A stretch of DNA of 64,000 nucleotides from Sphingobacterium chuzhouense (GCF_014692525.1 NZ_JACNYL010000003.1:682001-746000), one strand, 5' to 3'; positions 46,686 through 54,802 are shown, numbered from the stretch's first letter. The notes: generated from the sequence alone by a model not told the origin. Numbers and translations: made by a program.

Positions 46686-47066
46686 ATGCACACTAAAACG
46701 GAATACCTCATTTGGGATAAAATTGTCAATAGTGCTAAAAGAAGAATAGATATAAATGATTACGGTGAAAAGGCGACCAAAATCAGTTCGGAAATTTTAG
46801 ATAAATTGATACTACATATCATTGTCGCTTTTGCATCCGGAGAAGAACACAGCACCATTTCTACCAATCTACACAATGAATTGCATCATATTGGGATCGA
46901 TGTCAATGAAGATGTAATCGACAAAATAGTTTCAGACAAACACGTTATATTCAGTGCAGAGATATATGCCGCCTATCTCACCTTCTCGATGCTGGAGGAT
47001 GGCCATACCGAACAGGAAGTATTGGGTTATGTAATCGATCTTCTGGATACACCAAAAATACATTAA
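46686..47066 (+). CDS. Hypothetical small helical protein
   Basis: 126 residues, cytoplasmic and predicted to be mostly helical, with no recognised domain (YLIWDKIVNSAKRRIDINDYG at the start; VDLL-type helices at the end). A promoter of the Bacteroidota type precedes it. Its stop overlaps the end of the convergent ribD gene by 4 bp. Confidence 0.7.
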   Translation: MHTKTEYLIWDKIVNSAKRRIDINDYGEKATKISSEILDKLILHIIVAFASGEEHSTISTNLHNELHHIGIDVNEDVIDKIVSDKHVIFSAEIYAAYLTFSMLEDGHTEQEVLGYVIDLLDTPKIH

Positions 47067-48124
47067 GCATACTCTCCATTGAAATAAATCTTCAAGTCAT
47101 CGTTACCCACCTTTTGGACGCTGCATATCGATGCTTTTAATTGAGGTGCAGGCTTCCCTTGTCCCCAATGAAATCGAGAGATAAAAACACGCGCTTCATC
47201 CCAGATTCCTGCATCGATGAACGATTGTAGTGTTTTCGCTCCTCCTTCTACAATCAACGACTGTACATCCATCAGATAGAGTTGATACAGCATCTGCTGT
47301 GGAAGATAAAGGTCGAAATGCTCCAATGCAATCAATTTCCTGTTTTTTCGCCATTCTGTTTGGTGTGCATTGAACACAATAGTTTCTGCCTCCTCATTAA
47401 AAATTGCCGCGTCTGCTGACACCTTTAATTCTTTGTCAATTAATATACGCTTCGGATTTTTTCCGTTCCATAAACGCGTAGTCAATACCGGGTTATCAAT
47501 AAGAGCCGTAGATGTACCTACCAGTATAGCATCCTCCTCCCCTCTCCATTTATGTACAAGTTGTTTGCTTGCTTTATTGCTTATCCATTGCTGGGCCACG
47601 TCCTCAGGCGAGAAAAAACCGTCTTCGGTCTGTGCCCATTTCAGGATAACATAGGGGCGTTGCTGTTGAATGCGTGTAAAGAACCTTCGGTTAGTAAATG
47701 TACAAGTATCTTCCAATACACCTATAGTTGTATCAATACCCGCTTGTTGTAGTTTTTTTACCCCTTGACCATTAACTTTTGTAAACGGGTCGAGACAGCC
47801 GATAACCACCCGCTTGAATTGCAATTCGACTAGCATATCGGCACAGGGCGGTGTTTTCCCAAAATGAGAACAGGGTTCCAGACTTACATACATCGTAGAT
47901 GTGCGAAAGAGAATCTTTGCTTCGGCTTCGCCCAATTTCCGATAGGCATCCTGCACCGCGTTCACTTCAGCATGTGGTCCGCCATATGGAGATGTATAAC
48001 CTTCGCCGATAATAAGATTATCGTGCAAAATGACAGCACCCACCATTGGATTTGGGCTAACCGTACCTGCTCCAAGCGTCGCCAAATCCAGGCAACGTTG
48101 CATGTATCTCTCGTCTTGTACCAT
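47063..48124 (-). CDS. ribD: Bifunctional riboflavin biosynthesis deaminase/reductase RibD
   Basis: 353 residues in two domains. The N-terminal cytidine-deaminase-like zinc domain has HAEVNAV and PCSHFGKTPPCAD (zinc ligands His, Cys, Cys). The C-terminal reductase domain has VILKWAQTEDGFFSP, VGTSTALIDNPVLTTR and SLIVEGGAKTLQSFID. The enzyme deaminates and then reduces the pyrimidine intermediate of riboflavin synthesis. A -7 element TAAGTTTG (minus strand, 48136-48129) lies only 5 bp before the ATG, implying a leaderless or nearly leaderless mRNA. It is divergent from prmC. Confidence 0.95.
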   Translation of the reverse strand: MVQDERYMQRCLDLATLGAGTVSPNPMVGAVILHDNLIIGEGYTSPYGGPHAEVNAVQDAYRKLGEAEAKILFRTSTMYVSLEPCSHFGKTPPCADMLVELQFKRVVIGCLDPFTKVNGQGVKKLQQAGIDTTIGVLEDTCTFTNRRFFTRIQQQRPYVILKWAQTEDGFFSPEDVAQQWISNKASKQLVHKWRGEEDAILVGTSTALIDNPVLTTRLWNGKNPKRILIDKELKVSADAAIFNEEAETIVFNAHQTEWRKNRKLIALEHFDLYLPQQMLYQLYLMDVQSLIVEGGAKTLQSFIDAGIWDEARVFISRFHWGQGKPAPQLKASICSVQKVGNDDLKIYFNGEYA

Positions 48125-48201
48125 ATTACAAACTTAGTATTTACCAAAGAATATCGAAAGTGTAATCAGCTTTTGTAAGTTTGTGGTTTGAATTTAATGA
48201 G

Positions 48202-49068
48202 ATGAAAACTTTCAAGGATATAGCGAGTGCTTATGAAGAAGCTTTATTACCACTGTACCCTGTGGCAGAAATTAAACAGCTGTTTTTGATGTCATACTCT
48301 TTCGTTACGGAGAAAAACAGCGCTCACTACATGTTAAGCAACGCAAACGAAATTACGGAACCAATGTTACATCAATTTTTGGGCATACTGGGGGAGCTGC
48401 AAACAGGACGCCCGATACAACACGTCCTTGGCATAGCGGATTTCTATGGCCTACGCCTTTCGGTAAACGAACATACATTAATCCCCCGCCCCGAAACCGA
48501 AGAGCTAGTCGAATGGATTGTCAAGGAACATCAGAACAGTGAACAGTTGTCCATACTCGATGTCGGAACAGGATCTGGCTGCATCGCACTAGCCCTTAAA
48601 AAGCAGCTACCCCATGCAAAGATTGATGCGATCGATCTGCAAGGTGAGGCTATAAAGGTTGCTCGTGCTAATGCTGCTCACCTAGATCTTTCCGTGGATT
48701 TTGTGCAAGCGGATGTTTTAGAGTGGGACATCTTTATGCAGGAAAATCAACAATATGATATTATCGTCAGTAATCCTCCTTATATTACGCCCACCGAACA
48801 AAAAGACATGCACAACAACGTTTTACTCTATGAACCGCACTCTGCGCTTTTTGTGGAAGAACACGCTCCTCTCCTTTTCTATGACGTTATCGCTGAAATG
48901 GGTGGAAAACATTTGTTACCGGGAGGTAGTCTTTATTTTGAAATTAACCAATATTTGAGCAGTGAGACCTGTAATCTCTTGTTAAAAAAAGGCTATAAAA
49001 ATATAACCTTGCGTCAGGATTTAAATCAGGTAGATCGGATGATAAAAGCGAGTTTTAAAATTATTTAG
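48202..49068 (+). CDS. prmC: Release factor glutamine methyltransferase
   Basis: 288 residues from the ATG at 48202 (an in-frame TTG at 48181 overlaps the -7 element TAAGTTTG, 48176-48183, so is not the start). A helical N-terminal domain precedes the SAM-binding motif DVGTGSGCIALAL (about 120) and the catalytic NPPY at 191-194, which binds the substrate glutamine. It methylates the GGQ glutamine of release factors RF1/RF2. The divergent arrangement with ribD is common in Bacteroidota. Confidence 0.93.
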   Translation: MKTFKDIASAYEEALLPLYPVAEIKQLFLMSYSFVTEKNSAHYMLSNANEITEPMLHQFLGILGELQTGRPIQHVLGIADFYGLRLSVNEHTLIPRPETEELVEWIVKEHQNSEQLSILDVGTGSGCIALALKKQLPHAKIDAIDLQGEAIKVARANAAHLDLSVDFVQADVLEWDIFMQENQQYDIIVSNPPYITPTEQKDMHNNVLLYEPHSALFVEEHAPLLFYDVIAEMGGKHLLPGGSLYFEINQYLSSETCNLLLKKGYKNITLRQDLNQVDRMIKASFKII

Positions 49069-49117
49069 ATGAAAAACAGCTGGTTAAAGGTGTATACTAA
49101 AAATAAACAATCGGGTA

Positions 49118-49149
49118 TTTGGCAGAAGTGAACATTTTTTCTACCTTTG
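49118..49149 (+). promoter_or_regulatory. Promoter of tRNA-Lys
   Basis: TTTG (49118-49121), 20-nt spacer, TACCTTTG (49142-49149): a perfect match to the Bacteroidota housekeeping promoter. The mature tRNA begins 28 nt downstream. Confidence 0.85.
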
Positions 49150-49176
49150 CAGCACTTCAAAACGCTAATGAAGTAA

Positions 49177-49249
49177 GATTCCGTAGCTCAGCTGGTAGAG
49201 CAATACACTTTTAATGTATGGGTCCTGGGTTCGAATCCCAGCGGGATCA
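49177..49249 (+). tRNA. tRNA-Lys (anticodon TTT)
   Basis: Cloverleaf is complete: acceptor GATTCCG pairs with CGGGATC, D-arm GCTC...GAGC, anticodon stem ATACA/TGTAT around loop CTTTTAA with anticodon TTT (Lys), variable region, and T-arm CTGGGTTCGAATCCCAG. The discriminator is A at 49249, and CCA is not encoded. Its 3' end is duplicated downstream (see the direct repeat). Confidence 0.96.
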
Positions 49250-49250
49250 C
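49234..49250 (+). repeat. Direct repeat copy 1 at the tRNA-Lys 3' end (possible att site)
   Basis: AATCCCAGCGGGATCAC, spanning the T-arm 3' side and the acceptor. It is repeated exactly at 49370-49386. Tyrosine integrases often use tRNA 3' ends as attachment sites, so this pair is the signature of a past or present integration event. Confidence 0.7.
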
Positions 49251-49254
49251 AAAC

Positions 49255-49284
49255 AAAAGCAACTCAAAAAGGGTTGCTTTTTTT
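49255..49284 (+). terminator. tRNA-proximal rho-independent terminator
   Basis: AAAAGCAACTC (49255-49265) and GGGTTGCTTTT (49271-49281) form a hairpin with one T-G pair, followed by a T-run ending at 49284. It would terminate the tRNA-Lys transcript. Confidence 0.8.
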
Positions 49285-49369
49285 GTTATAGCTGGGCTGA
49301 GAACAGAAGGGTTGGGATGGGTTAGAACTATCTCGTTCCGGGATGAGTGCGGGATAGTGTGACGGAACA

Positions 49370-49386
49370 AATCCCAGCGGGATCAC
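49370..49386 (+). repeat. Direct repeat copy 2 of the tRNA-Lys 3' end
   Basis: An exact 17-nt copy of 49234-49250, 136 bp downstream and outside any tRNA. It is followed by its own terminator (49391-49428), suggesting this copy may lie at the original end of the tRNA locus and that the segment between the copies was inserted. Confidence 0.7.
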
Positions 49387-49390
49387 CTCT

Positions 49391-49428
49391 AGGGACAAAC
49401 TTACAAAAGATAGGTCTGTCCCTTTTTT
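49391..49428 (+). terminator. Second terminator after the repeat copy
   Basis: AGGGACA (49391-49397) and TGTCCCT (49417-49423) form a 7-bp stem followed by a run of six T residues. Together with the terminator at 49255-49284 it follows the second copy of the tRNA end. Confidence 0.7.
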
Positions 49429-49518
49429 ATTACCTCATAATTTACTGGTTATTCTGATAGGTACACGTTGACACTTAATTTATCTTGGGGGTTCGATTTT
49501 GTTATTCACAATTCGATT

Positions 49519-49992
49519 TTAATCATCTATTGTGTTAAAAGTTACAGTCACATTTCCCGAACCCAATGCAGTTGCCAGACCTGTTGTATCATCTATTTTT
49601 CCTAACCGTGTATAGCTGTAAGAAGTGGAAAAGGTTTTGTAAAACAGCACCAACGTTTTTGAACCGTACAACATTAAATCACCATTGTTTATTGTTTGAG
49701 GATTGGACGAATTTGTTGGTAGGCTGTTTGGCAAATCAAAATACTTTTCATTGTTGTTCAATTCAACCATATTGATTGTCATAGGCAACATCTCCTTAAA
49801 TGCCTTTGCCGAATTATTATCCAAAAGTGTAGCCGTAAACGTTTGTGAATTGACTGTTATTTTGATTTTACCGTTTGCCATAGGTGTTGTGTTTTCTGTG
49901 TTAGTATTATTATCATCTTCTTTGCTACAAGATGAAGCACTACTTATTAATATTGAAATAAAAACCAAAATCAGTAACAATGGACGTTTCAT
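49519..49992 (-). CDS. Cyclophilin-like-domain lipoprotein
   Basis: 157 residues: signal with lipobox SASSC (Cys22), a polar Asn/Thr-rich linker, and a domain of about 110 residues. The segments IKITVNSQTFTATLLDNNSAKAFKEMLP, YFDLPNSLPTN, INNGDLMLYG and LVLFYKTFSTSYSYTRLGKIDD match the cyclophilin-like fold family seen in bacterial lipoproteins. Peptidyl-prolyl isomerase activity is not expected from that family. It is followed upstream by a hydrolase gene 11 bp away on the same strand, probably one operon. Confidence 0.8.
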   Translation of the reverse strand: MKRPLLLILVFISILISSASSCSKEDDNNTNTENTTPMANGKIKITVNSQTFTATLLDNNSAKAFKEMLPMTINMVELNNNEKYFDLPNSLPTNSSNPQTINNGDLMLYGSKTLVLFYKTFSTSYSYTRLGKIDDTTGLATALGSGNVTVTFNTIDD

Positions 49993-50003
49993 AATTATTG
50001 CTG

Positions 50004-51056
50004 TTATTTTAAATGTTCTTTAAAGAATGTTTCCAATTTGTCAAACGGAATAATATCAACCTTATCGTACAAATCTACGTGAACGGCATTAGGAATAATC
50101 ATCAACTCTTTCGGCTCGGAAGCATTTTTATAAATGTCTTCGCTGAAATAACGTGAGTGTGCATTTTCTCCTGCAATCAAAAGCATTGGTCTTGGCGAAA
50201 TCTCTTTGAGATAGGTCAAAATCGGCATATTCATAAATGATATTGGGGTGGTAATTGTCCACGCATTGCCTGAATTTACCGAACGTTCGTGATAGCCTCT
50301 TGGTGTCATATAATAATCGTGATACTCGATTTGAAACTGAGCTTCTCCACCACTTAATTCATTATACGCAGGTTGATAAGCAGGATTGCCATTTTCAGCA
50401 TCTTTCCAACGCTGTTCGCCTAATTGTTCTAATGTTTTGGCACGATCTTCCAAAGTAACCACGTCATTATAACCTTTTGACATTACCCTTGTCATATCGT
50501 ACATACTTGTTGTGGCTACGGCTTTTATACGTTTATCAATGGCAGTAGCATTCAAAGAAAATCCACCCCAACCACAAATTCCAATAATCCCGATTTTGTT
50601 TCGGTCAATGTTTTTCTGAATACCGAGAAAATCAACTGCTGAACTGAAATCTTCCGTACTAATGTCAGGCGAAGCCACATTACGAGGTTCGCCATCGCTT
50701 TCGCCTGTATAAGATGGGTCAAATGCTAATACCACAAATCCACGTTCTGCCATTTGATTAGCGTATAATCCCGATGATTGTTCTTTTACTGCTCCAAAAG
50801 GCCCGCTAATTGCCAAAGCTGGCAAAGGCTCGTTTCCTGCATTTTTCGGAATATATAAATCGCCTGTCAATGTTATTCCATAACGGTTTTTGAAAGTTAC
50901 TTTTTGGCGTGTTACTTTGTCACTCAACTCAAAAGTATAATGTTCTGTTTTTGTTGTATCAATCATATTCGCTGAATTTTCGTTATTAGTATTTGGATTG
51001 CAGGACTGCCCTAAAAACATAAGGCTCGCAACTGCTAAAATTGATAATCTTTTCAT
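50004..51056 (-). CDS. Alpha/beta-hydrolase lipoprotein
   Basis: 350 residues. A lipoprotein signal (LGQSC) leads into an alpha/beta-hydrolase of the S15/DLH-like type: LYIPKNAGNEPLPALAISGPFGAVKEQ, LAFDPSYTGESDGEPRN, the nucleophile elbow GICGWGGF, and a late PNAVHVDLYD with the catalytic histidine. The elbow has Cys where most lipases and esterases have Ser, as also in dienelactone hydrolases and YcjY-like proteins. Substrate unknown. It lies between an acetyltransferase gene and the cyclophilin-like lipoprotein in a minus-strand operon controlled by a divergent AraC gene. Confidence 0.82.
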   Translation of the reverse strand: MKRLSILAVASLMFLGQSCNPNTNNENSANMIDTTKTEHYTFELSDKVTRQKVTFKNRYGITLTGDLYIPKNAGNEPLPALAISGPFGAVKEQSSGLYANQMAERGFVVLAFDPSYTGESDGEPRNVASPDISTEDFSSAVDFLGIQKNIDRNKIGIIGICGWGGFSLNATAIDKRIKAVATTSMYDMTRVMSKGYNDVVTLEDRAKTLEQLGEQRWKDAENGNPAYQPAYNELSGGEAQFQIEYHDYYMTPRGYHERSVNSGNAWTITTPISFMNMPILTYLKEISPRPMLLIAGENAHSRYFSEDIYKNASEPKELMIIPNAVHVDLYDKVDIIPFDKLETFFKEHLK

Positions 51057-51068
51057 TTTCTTTCTGTT

Positions 51069-51629
51069 TTAAACTGTTTTAATGATTTTCGCAGGAATAC
51101 CGCCTACAATCATATTATCGGGAACGTCCTTTGATACTACTGCACCCGATGCTACAACGGCATTTTCGCCAATGGTAACACCTTGCAATATGGTCGCTCC
51201 TGCACCAATCCAAGCATTTTTTTTGATATGGATAGGTTTCGGTACTAATGCGTGTCTGTTTTCGGGTTCTAATAGGTGTCCCTCTGATAATAAGCTGACT
51301 TTCGGGGCTATCAATACGTTATCTTCGATAGTAATTCCTCCCAAATCTAAAAAAGTACAATCAAAATTGATGAATACGTTTTTACCGATTTTGGTGTGCT
51401 TCCCGTAGTTGATATACAAAGGCGTGAAAACGGCAACGCTTTCGTCAATTTCCGTAGCTGTGATTTGGCTCAGCAATTCCCTTATTTCTTTCGGGTCTGT
51501 TGCATTGTTCATCTGTACCAATAATTCTTTCGTTTGGTACGAAGCCTCACGCATTTTGTATGCTTCGGGGTCGTTTGGCAAAATGATTTCACCTTTTCTC
51601 AATCGCTCAAAAATATCTGTTGTTTGCAT
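51069..51629 (-). CDS. Maltose/galactoside O-acetyltransferase-type hexapeptide enzyme
   Basis: 186 residues, a left-handed beta-helix trimeric acetyltransferase of the LacA/Maa family. The N-terminal Mac domain starts [14 protein letters not shown] and is followed by hexapeptide repeats ([34 protein letters not shown]) and the loop [26 protein letters not shown]. It transfers acetyl from acetyl-CoA to a sugar or similar acceptor. A -7 element TAACTTTG (minus, 51656-51649) precedes it. It is the first gene of the minus-strand operon and divergent from an AraC regulator. Confidence 0.9.
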   Translation of the reverse strand: MQTTDIFERLRKGEIILPNDPEAYKMREASYQTKELLVQMNNATDPKEIRELLSQITATEIDESVAVFTPLYINYGKHTKIGKNVFINFDCTFLDLGGITIEDNVLIAPKVSLLSEGHLLEPENRHALVPKPIHIKKNAWIGAGATILQGVTIGENAVVASGAVVSKDVPDNMIVGGIPAKIIKTV

Positions 51630-51713
51630 TGTGTTATTTTTTACAATGCAAAGTTAAGGTGATTGAAGATGTATTATATTACATTTACATCGCAAATAAT
51701 GTCAAATATTACC

Positions 51714-51721
51714 TATTTTTG
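51714..51721 (+). promoter_or_regulatory. -7 element of the AraC gene
   Basis: TATTTTTG matches TAnnTTTG, 19 nt before the ATG at 51740. A TTTG -33 partner is not clear. Confidence 0.4.
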
Positions 51722-51739
51722 TTTAAATCATTATTTGGA

Positions 51740-52561
51740 ATGAACACAACAGAAAATCACAAAGTTATCCTGCATAAAACAGCTTCAACAGCTCAATTTC
51801 CCGAAGCTTTTCAAGCTCGGTATCACACACATATTTATTGCCAAAGCGGAAGTATGAAATTTGTATTCAATGGCCGCCAATACCATTGCAAAAAGGGAGA
51901 ATTTATATTTTGGCTGGCTGGTCTTGGTGTTTCGGATCTGTCTTTTTCTGCAAATTTTAAAGCTACTCTTTTATTTGTGGACAATGATTTATTGATGGAA
52001 AATTTGCCAAGTATAACGGTGAGTATAGACAGCATTATTCATTCCAAAGAAAACCCAATTTTGCACCCTGACAAAGAACATAAAGAAAAAATACTGAAAA
52101 ACTTTCAGTTGCTGTACGATAAATCGCAGGAAACCAACCACCGATTTTGCGAAGAAGCATTGAAACTTCAAACGCAACTTTTTCTTTTGGAAATGTGGCA
52201 CATTTTTGAAGATGAGCTCGACAGGCGTAAACGTAGTTTACAAAGTGGCACGTTGTATGAACGGTTTATGCAGTTGGTGCAGGAACATTGCATGAAAGAA
52301 CGGGAGGTGCGTTTTTACAGCGATAAACTGAACATCACTCCCAAATACCTCAATTATATCTGCAAGGTCAATACCCGAATTACCGCTTCGGAATGGATAC
52401 AACGATATGCAAAAGAACGGATAATCATTCTGTTGCAAAACAAAAACCTCAACATTTCGGAAATTGCCGATAAAATGGATTTTTCGAGTCGCTCGTTCTT
52501 TACTCGTTATGTAAAAAAATTACTGGGCGTCACTCCGAAAGAATATCGGGAGCGGTTGTGA
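51740..52561 (+). CDS. AraC-family transcriptional regulator
   Basis: 273 residues from the ATG at 51740; the upstream in-frame ATG at 51620 would add 40 residues overlapping the divergent promoter and is unlikely. The N-terminal half is a cupin-like sensing domain (HTHIYCQSGSMKFVFNGRQYHCKKGEFIFWLAG), the C-terminal half an AraC HTH (VRFYSDKLNITPKYLNYICK and LNISEIADKMDFSSRSFFTRYVKKLLGVTPKEYRERL). It probably controls the divergent acetyltransferase-hydrolase-lipoprotein operon. No membrane segment. Confidence 0.9.
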   Translation: MNTTENHKVILHKTASTAQFPEAFQARYHTHIYCQSGSMKFVFNGRQYHCKKGEFIFWLAGLGVSDLSFSANFKATLLFVDNDLLMENLPSITVSIDSIIHSKENPILHPDKEHKEKILKNFQLLYDKSQETNHRFCEEALKLQTQLFLLEMWHIFEDELDRRKRSLQSGTLYERFMQLVQEHCMKEREVRFYSDKLNITPKYLNYICKVNTRITASEWIQRYAKERIIILLQNKNLNISEIADKMDFSSRSFFTRYVKKLLGVTPKEYRERL

Positions 52562-52583
52562 AAGTTTTTATTCGTAATCTTAC

Positions 52584-52786
52584 TTACTCCTGTATCAATT
52601 GCTGTAAACCGGGGTCATTTTTTATACGTTCCATTTCGCTTTCAACAATCTGAACAACGTCTGCCTTAATCTGCCTGTAATTAGCTTCGACTACCTGCTT
52701 CATATTGTCGTTGTCGTCCTCAACATTAAGAGATAATATCTGCGGTATTTCCAAAAAAGGGTTCGAGTTTTGTACCTGCGGAATCT
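52584..52786 (-). pseudogene. C-terminal fragment of an unidentified gene
   Basis: On the minus strand a frame ending at TAA (52586-52584) reads through FEIPQVQNSNPFLEIPQ and then MKQVVEANYRQIKADVVQIVESEMERIKN, a plausible charged helical protein tail. It has no start codon in this frame and runs into the terminator hairpin at 52788. It is probably the broken end of a mobile-element or conjugation gene. I do not recognise the family. Confidence 0.35.
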
Positions 52787-52787
52787 C

Positions 52788-52825
52788 AAAACGCCTCTCA
52801 TAAGACCATGAGAGGCGTTTTTTCG
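52788..52825 (+). terminator. Strong 14-bp terminator hairpin
   Basis: AAAACGCCTCTCAT (52788-52801) and ATGAGAGGCGTTTT (52808-52821) are perfect inverted copies around AAGACC, followed by more T residues. It is the strongest hairpin in the window and sits at a junction between gene fragments. Confidence 0.85.
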
Positions 52826-52898
52826 TTTTAGCTATGACGAGAACGATGGGTTGGCTGCCGCGGATTGCCCCTTATCTCTATTTTTTCAGAATTCCCGT

Positions 52899-53091
52899 TC
52901 ATGATAGGGCAATGATCTTCATCTTGGTCACATACCCTTCGTCAAAATCAAATTCATTGATAAAGCCGATTTCGGGCTTTACTTTTAATTTCTTTGTCCA
53001 TACTTGCCTTCAAGCCTTCTTCCGATGTAAGTGCCTTATACACCTTAGCTATAGGTGCTTTGATGTAATTAAGCTGTTCTATGTGTTCCAT
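52899..53091 (-). pseudogene. Truncated, frameshifted SRPBCC gene
   Basis: From ATG at 53091 the minus strand reads MEHIEQLNYIKAPIAKVYK, then ALTSEEGLKA. A one-base insertion after GLKA throws the frame off; in the shifted frame the AHSA1/SRPBCC pattern resumes as WTKKLKVKPEIGFINEFDFD and then GYVTKMKIIAL, before an early stop at 52899. The remaining two-thirds of the domain is missing. This is a decayed lipid-binding-like gene. Confidence 0.75.
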
Positions 53092-53126
53092 TTATTGATG
53101 GTTTATCTATTCGTCTTTTAAAGTAA

Positions 53127-53516
53127 TTAATCAGGTTGATATAAATCAAATTGATTGCCATACAAGTCTTCAAAACCTACTCCTTTGCCACCTGGTACTG
53201 CTGTTGGTTCTCCGTGAAAGACTACTCCTTTTTCTTTCATTGCTTTGCAGTCGTTTTTGATATTGTCTGATTCAAACATGACGAGAATTTGCCCGCCTGA
53301 TTGATTGCCAATCAGTTTTTCTTGTTCTGGTGTTTCAGCTTTAACAAGTTCGAATACCGTAGCATTGTCTTTTTGTGGAGCAATAGTCAGGTAACGCCAA
53401 TCGGAAGAAAATACTTGGTCGGCACATATGCTAAAACCAAGTTTCTCAACGTAAAATTTTTTCGCTTCTTCTAAGTCTTTCACTAAAATGGTTATTTGAG
53501 CTGCTTTTGTTATCAT
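53127..53516 (-). CDS. VOC/glyoxalase-fold protein
   Basis: 129 residues of the vicinal-oxygen-chelate fold, clearly of the glyoxalase type. N-terminal half: ITILVKDLEEAKKFYVEKLGF. C-terminal half: VMFESDNIKNDCKAMKEKGVVFHGEP and VGFEDLYGNQFDLYQP. A metal-ligand pattern is present but the substrate is unknown. The gene is intact between two SRPBCC pseudogenes on the same strand; the pseudogene upstream ends 8 bp before its start. It was probably part of a VOC-SRPBCC-DHFR-like operon now decaying. Confidence 0.87.
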   Translation of the reverse strand: MITKAAQITILVKDLEEAKKFYVEKLGFSICADQVFSSDWRYLTIAPQKDNATVFELVKAETPEQEKLIGNQSGGQILVMFESDNIKNDCKAMKEKGVVFHGEPTAVPGGKGVGFEDLYGNQFDLYQPD

Positions 53517-53523
53517 ATTTTGT

Positions 53524-54001
53524 TCATTTATGTTCTGAAATTCTTTTGTTCTCCATATAGCGGGCTAACTTTTCCAATGATTTGTCTGTTGTTTCATTGT
53601 CCTTTGGGTCAACGCCAATAGGGATATTTTTAAAAGCCACCGTGACTTTCGTAGACTCATGTTCAACTTCTTCTAAAAGCACTTCCATCATCATTCCCCC
53701 CGAAAACTCGTCTTTGTCTGATTGGAAATTAATGGTTTGAACAACTCGTTCGTTAGGTTTAAGTTCAACAAATTTTGCCGAAAAACGATCTTCGTTCCTC
53801 GATGTTTTTCCTTCATTTTGTGGTCAATATGAAATAGCGATATTTCGTAACCATTCCCGATTTTAGGTTCAAAATCGTGGATCTTCCCTGTCATTCCATT
53901 AGGGGCAAGCCAAAATTCCAACGCTCCCTTTCCGTAGAGACTTTGTAAACCTTATCCCTTGTTGCATTGATGATTCTAGCATTCCTTGAAGTCCTGTCCA
54001 T
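53524..54001 (-). pseudogene. SRPBCC gene with at least two frameshifts
   Basis: From ATG at 54001 the minus strand reads MDRTSRNARIINATRDKVYK before a frameshift. The homologous protein continues in another frame as GKGALEFWLAPNGMTGKIHD and FEPKIGNGYEISLFH, then after a second shift as KFVELKPNERVVQTINFQSD and ARYMENKRISEHK, ending at 53524. All parts match the AHSA1/SRPBCC domain, so this is a full-length gene inactivated by small indels. Confidence 0.8.
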
Positions 54002-54033
54002 ACTATTTTACAACTTGTCAAGTTCAACAATCG

Positions 54034-54597
54034 TTATTTTTTAGAATATTTTAAAACTACTCCGCCCGTCAACAGTTGCCGTGCCGAAATAAGAGATAAG
54101 CTGTTAGAAGCCATGCCTTGTCTGAAAAGTGGTCGCCCACTGCCCAAAATAACGGGTGCAATGCAGATCCGGTATTCGTCAAATAGATTGTCTTTTATAA
54201 ATGTCTCTGAAAGGTTTGCACTTCCGAAAACATACATATCTTTTCCATTTTGTTCTTTTAGCTTTTGGATTTCGCCAGAAGCATTTTCACTTATAATGGT
54301 CGTGTTGTTCCAATCGGCGGACTTTAAGGTCTTGGAAAAAACAAGTTTTGGTATGCGGTTCATCAGTTGAGCAACTTCTTGTTCCGCAGTTTCTCCTGCT
54401 GCCTTTGTCCAATATGCAGCCATACCCTCGTAAGTCACACGTCCAAACACGAGATAGTCCGCTGATCTTAATTGTTCGATACTCAACTCTTCAAGTTCTT
54501 TTCCCCAAACAAAACTGTGAAAGGATAAGTCCCATTTTTGGCTTCCCTCAAAACAACCGTCAAGGGTTATGATGTTCCACATGATGAGTTTTCCCAT
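54034..54597 (-). CDS. Dihydrofolate-reductase-like (RibD C-terminal domain) protein
   Basis: 187 residues of the RibD-C/DHFR-like superfamily: MGKLIMWNIITLDGCFEG at the start, ADYLVFGRVTYEGMAAYW, KLVFSKTL and a late YVFGSANLSETFIKDNLFDEYRICIAPVILGSGRPLF. Such stand-alone proteins are frequent in Bacteroidota and their substrate is unknown. It is the first gene in a minus-strand string with a decayed SRPBCC gene, a VOC gene and another decayed SRPBCC gene. The FN3/DUF5675 cassette begins 28 bp to its right. Confidence 0.88.
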   Translation of the reverse strand: MGKLIMWNIITLDGCFEGSQKWDLSFHSFVWGKELEELSIEQLRSADYLVFGRVTYEGMAAYWTKAAGETAEQEVAQLMNRIPKLVFSKTLKSADWNNTTIISENASGEIQKLKEQNGKDMYVFGSANLSETFIKDNLFDEYRICIAPVILGSGRPLFRQGMASNSLSLISARQLLTGGVVLKYSKK

Positions 54598-54625
54598 TTT
54601 GTCTACGTCTTTTAGGATTACAAAT

Positions 54626-54802
54626 CTACCTCACCCCCTTATTAATCAACTTTGCATAAGACAAGAAATCAAACAGAACGACCGCAGCGCCCACCACCGC
54701 GATCAATACCGTGTGCAAGAGGTTGCTCCAATCGAAGCTGTTCCAGACCGAGCAGAGCGTCCCGCCAAGCGTACCAAATTGTACATTACTCATCATCTTC
54801 AT
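54626..54802 (-). CDS. Small membrane protein of the FN3/DUF5675 cassette
   Basis: 58 residues from the ATG at 54802. A short N-terminus with a glycine-rich segment VQFGTLGGTLCSVWNSF precedes one hydrophobic helix (LLHTVLIAVVGAAVVLFDFL) and a basic end. It is the last gene of the overlapping cassette, sharing bases with the end of the preceding 64-residue gene. A holin-like or anchoring role is possible but nothing proves it. An upstream in-frame ATG at 54844 is less likely. Confidence 0.6.
   Translation of the reverse strand: MKMMSNVQFGTLGGTLCSVWNSFDWSNLLHTVLIAVVGAAVVLFDFLSYAKLINKGVR

Noticed and set aside
49188..49370. A 60-codon minus-strand ORF across tRNA-Lys
   Set aside because: It covers the tRNA and reads the antisense of its sequence (the familiar GFEPRTHTLK-type artefact); it is not a gene.
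52834..53121. A 95-codon plus-strand ORF over the SRPBCC pseudogene
   Set aside because: It is the antisense of a recognisable SRPBCC remnant and shows no independent features.
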